A stretch of 64,000 nt of DNA, taken from assembly GCA_946965045.2 (NCBI GenBank), contig OX337232.1, positions 3,348,001-3,412,000 of the forward strand. The letters are read 5' to 3'. Each line of letters begins with the position of its first letter. The first letter of the stretch is position 1. Positions 61,539-64,000 of this stretch are shown one piece after another. This stretch comes from Epithemia pelagica (taxonomy: Eukaryota > Bacillariophyta > Bacillariophyceae > Surirellales > Surirellaceae). The notes beneath the pieces were generated by a model. The model searched no databases. It had not been told where the DNA came from and worked only from the letters and a program-made list of their open reading frames with translations. Position numbers and translations under genes: made by a program.

Positions 61539-62216
61539 GCTTTAAGTTAAGACGCCCAATTTCTGGGGGCCGCCATATTTGGGGTGTATGGTACAAGACG
61601 TTTCCCCGCTGGTTAAAAGTGCATGTTCTTCTCAAGGGTGGCCGATCAACCCCGGTCGACTGGGGTTCACCGCCTTGTACATACGCTATATGCCAATGCA
61701 CGGGGGAACTAATATGTTTTTTTGTCTAACTCACCAACTATGCTAGCTAAGCTATGCATCATGTGAAACTCCTTGGAGTCTTGCTCTCTGCCTTTTGCCC
61801 GTACTGGCAGCGGCTGATCACCGCTTGGGAGTGTTCGCGCTAAGCTACTCGTCACGGTATGCTTGCGGCACTACTTATAGTTCACACTCGTGATGTGTGA
61901 CCCATGGCACTCTCCCACGTGACGGGGAGCACTCGCTTAAGTGAGCGATTGTTTGGTAATCTTTTCTCCATACATGAAAATATAGATACCTCCTTTTGCA
62001 CTGTGCCGACGCACACGTCCTAAGTATTTGTTCTCTGCAGACTGCAGCGCAAACGCAAGTCGACACTACTTGTGCACCTTAATTCCAGGTAGAATCGCGA
62101 AATCTGCGATCTGCATCACCTTTTGGCAATGCCTCCACACTTCTGTGTTTTTTGCCTGTGTTTTGCTCTGAACCTCTCCTGCTTCTGGCTCTCTTGCTTT
62201 CCTTTTGCCTTCCACC
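61539..62216 (+). other. Leader and probable LTR of the copia element
   Basis: No gene is supported between the tRNA-like sequence and the gag start. Part of it is expected to be the 5' LTR and untranslated leader of the element, but the 3' LTR lies beyond the window, so limits cannot be set by comparison. Confidence 0.4.
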
Positions 62217-63755
62217 ATGTCTTCATCCACTGCCCCTGAAAATCCTAAGGAAGATTTCAAGGCTGCCGTTAAACGCTGTGGATACAATGATGCCACCGTT
62301 ATCTACATCATTGAGCAGGGTTTTGATGATGCTCAATCGTTCATGACTGTTGCGGTCCATCAAGTGCCGTCGATGTTGAAGATGATGGCGAAGACCCCTC
62401 CAGAGAACGGGGCCTTTCCCTTCAGTGCTAACCTGCAGCTCCACGGTTTCCGAATGTGGCTCGAATACCGTTCGTCTCGTGGTCAGGCTCTTAAAGTCTC
62501 ACTTTTCTCTGATCCGCCCCTGATCAAGAAATGGACTAAACGTACCCAGGAACTGTTTGCACTCAACAAGGAAGTTGCCTCCGATGAACTGACCCCACCG
62601 AAAGAGTTGACTTCGTTTACTCAGTGGGAGGTGTTTAACGATGCCTTGCTCACGTTCCTCGCACAGCATCGCAATCCCACAACGGGTGTCCCTTTGACAT
62701 ACGTCCTTCGTGAAACTAAGCCTGTTGGTTCTGAAGCAAGGAATGCTGCCTACGATACTATTGATGACGATTTGATTGCTACTACTATCCTGCAAGGTGA
62801 TCAGTATGCCCTTGACAATCAACGCGTCTTCACACTGATGAAACCTTTTCTTGTTGGCGGACCTGGCCTGACGTTCATCAAGCCACACCAGAAGAAGAAG
62901 GACGGCCGTGAAGCGTATCTTGCGTTGACTCGCCAAGCTACTGGAACAGCAGCTGTCACCATCCGCAAGAAAGAAGCATACGCTGCTATTGCCGACGCGA
63001 AGTTTACAGGCCGCGGTCGTTTCTCGTATCAACAATATGTTCACCGCCATCAGAAAGCTCATAATACGTTGGCTGAACTTGATGAACCCGTTGCCGAAAC
63101 CAAAAAGGTAACCGATTTCCTCAAAGGTATATCGGATCCCTCTTTGGCGGCGGGAAAGACGGTCGTCAACGGTGACGCAGCAAAGCTTTCTGATTTTGAA
63201 GCATGCCAGCAGTATTTTGGCACGTTGATTGCTGCATCCCGTACCGACAAGACCAATGACGAGAATCGAAAGATTGCTGGTGTGGGTACGACTAAGACTA
63301 GTGGAAAGAAGAATGGTCGTAACAAGCAGAATAAAAAGAAGACGCGTCATTACAGTTTGGATGAATGGCGCAAGCTCTCTGATGAAGAGAAGGCCGAAAT
63401 CCTCCGTGCCCGTAAAGAACAGAAAGACGCTAATGGAAAGCGCAAGGCCGGAGCCGTGCGCACTGAAGATGAAAATGGCTCTCGCAAGTTGAGTAAAACT
63501 GAAACTCCAAAGTCTGATGACATGAAATTGGAGACCATTGACCTGGATGGCGACGACGCGCCGAACCATTCCGAGCCTGATCCTCCTGTTGCTGATGAAC
63601 CGACTGTTCCCAAAACCTCAGCCGGAAACAGTTTCGGACGCTTTGCCCATAGTAAAAAAGGATCTACAAAGCCGCACAACCCTGATGAAACCAAGGAGCC
63701 TACAACTGCCGTTGCGAAAGCTGCCCTTGCTGATAAGGCCACAAAGCAGACCTGA
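62217..63755 (+). CDS. Copia element gag-like protein
   Basis: ATG 62217 (CCACC before it, a strong context) to TGA 63753-63755 gives 512 residues. Residues 1-80 form a helical start (KAAVKRCGYNDATVIYIIEQGF, SMLKMMAKTPP). The central region is helical (FRMWLEYRSSRGQ, FTQWEVFNDALLTFLAQH, AYAAIADAKFTGRGRFSYQQYVHRHQKAH), like capsid-type gag. A basic region (GKKNGRNKQNKKKTRHYSLDEWRKL near 365-390) may bind RNA; no CCHC knuckle is seen. The tail is acidic and Pro/Lys-rich. It packages the element's RNA by analogy with other gag proteins. Its stop is followed by an open frame in the same phase. Confidence 0.8.
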   Translation: MSSSTAPENPKEDFKAAVKRCGYNDATVIYIIEQGFDDAQSFMTVAVHQVPSMLKMMAKTPPENGAFPFSANLQLHGFRMWLEYRSSRGQALKVSLFSDPPLIKKWTKRTQELFALNKEVASDELTPPKELTSFTQWEVFNDALLTFLAQHRNPTTGVPLTYVLRETKPVGSEARNAAYDTIDDDLIATTILQGDQYALDNQRVFTLMKPFLVGGPGLTFIKPHQKKKDGREAYLALTRQATGTAAVTIRKKEAYAAIADAKFTGRGRFSYQQYVHRHQKAHNTLAELDEPVAETKKVTDFLKGISDPSLAAGKTVVNGDAAKLSDFEACQQYFGTLIAASRTDKTNDENRKIAGVGTTKTSGKKNGRNKQNKKKTRHYSLDEWRKLSDEEKAEILRARKEQKDANGKRKAGAVRTEDENGSRKLSKTETPKSDDMKLETIDLDGDDAPNHSEPDPPVADEPTVPKTSAGNSFGRFAHSKKGSTKPHNPDETKEPTTAVAKAALADKATKQT

Positions 63756-64000
63756 GGCTGTGTGCCCAGTGATGAAATTGATAAAACGAATCTTATCCGT
63801 CCACATTTCTCACTTGTAGGCACCCCTACCTTCAGCTTAGCCTTTGCACACCGTTTATGTGCTGCCGTATCACAGTCCCATGCCACTGATCCGATTGATC
63901 TGACATGTGAAATGGACTCGCATGCTGACACTTGTTGTGTTGGTCGCAACTTTGTAAAATTCAGGGAACCTGACCGTTACATCACTGTTTCCCCATTCTC
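63756..64000 (+). CDS. Copia element pol, beginning with aspartic protease (partial)
   Basis: The frame directly continues gag after the TGA. About 50 codons of linker (RPHFSLVGTPTFSLAFAHRL) lead to TCEMDSHADTCCVGRNFVKF (protease active-site Asp near 63915) and EPDRYITVSPF at the window end. There is no ATG before the protease motif except the one inside it (63912). The window ends within the ORF. Confidence 0.8.

Larger units (their letters stand above)
62217..64000 (+). mobile_element. Ty1/copia-type LTR retrotransposon, 5' part (runs off the window)
   Basis: A gag-like ORF is followed in the same frame by an aspartic-protease segment with MDSHADTCCVG. The D-S-H-A-D-T form is characteristic of copia-like elements of diatoms (CoDi type) and related stramenopiles. 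Integrase, RT and RNase H should follow beyond 64000. Both frames are uninterrupted except for one in-frame TGA. Confidence 0.8.

Noticed and set aside
62499-63569. A 356-codon minus-strand frame opposite copia gag
   Set aside because: The plus-strand frame has a good start context and is linked in phase to the protease motif; the minus frame shows no domain.

Overview
The window is nuclear DNA of a eukaryote. Reading frames are long with sparse short GT-AG introns, there is no operon-like packing, simple repeats are (CAA)n, (GAC)n and (GAA)n, and many proteins are rich in Gln, Asn, Ser and Thr. The mix of gene families points to a diatom: a DUF6824-type protein, an alpha-kinase of the eEF2-kinase type, a GABA-B-like class C receptor, large MORN proteins and a Ty1/copia element with a DSHADT protease motif. 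A raphid pennate with a transposon-rich genome is the best guess, but the species call is inference.

Layout. 0.07-3.6 kb: an intact transposase-like gene of 1177 codons. 5.2-8.4 kb: two minus-strand genes of unknown function separated by a degenerate minisatellite. 8.9-17.0 kb: a structurally complete tyrosine-recombinase retrotransposon of the DIRS order, with split direct repeats A1-[ORFs]-B1A2-B2, a gag-like ORF, an RT/RNase H ORF and an overlapping tyrosine recombinase ORF. 17.7-19.2 kb: a two-exon phospholipid scramblase gene. 20.0-22.0 kb: an ABCG-like half transporter. 22.0-24.9 kb: non-coding DNA with a long inverted array and a broken second copy of the scramblase 5' region. 24.9-28.7 kb: a non-LTR retrotransposon RT/RNase H ORF. 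29.7-36.4 kb: a DUF6824 protein and an alpha-kinase. 37.2-42.4 kb: a damaged class C receptor gene and a secreted or membrane protein. 44.0-48.5 kb: a MORN-repeat protein and a kelch-like protein. 49.2-61.1 kb: a local family of membrane-anchored proteins of unknown function (two intact copies, two frameshifted copies, two relics), with a coiled-coil gene and a broken nuclease-kinase gene lying among them. 61.5-64.0 kb: a tRNA-like sequence and the 5' part of a Ty1/copia element (gag, then protease) that runs off the window.

The most striking pattern is that both retrotransposons separate gag from pol by one in-frame UGA codon. In each case pol continues in the gag frame, and in the DIRS element pol has no ATG near its beginning. 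This suggests stop-codon readthrough as the expression strategy. The other main discovery candidate is the 49-61 kb protein family. Several other genes (receptor, secreted protein, kelch protein, two family members) carry single-base frame breaks, some in homopolymers, so either real decay or residual sequence error must be considered for each.
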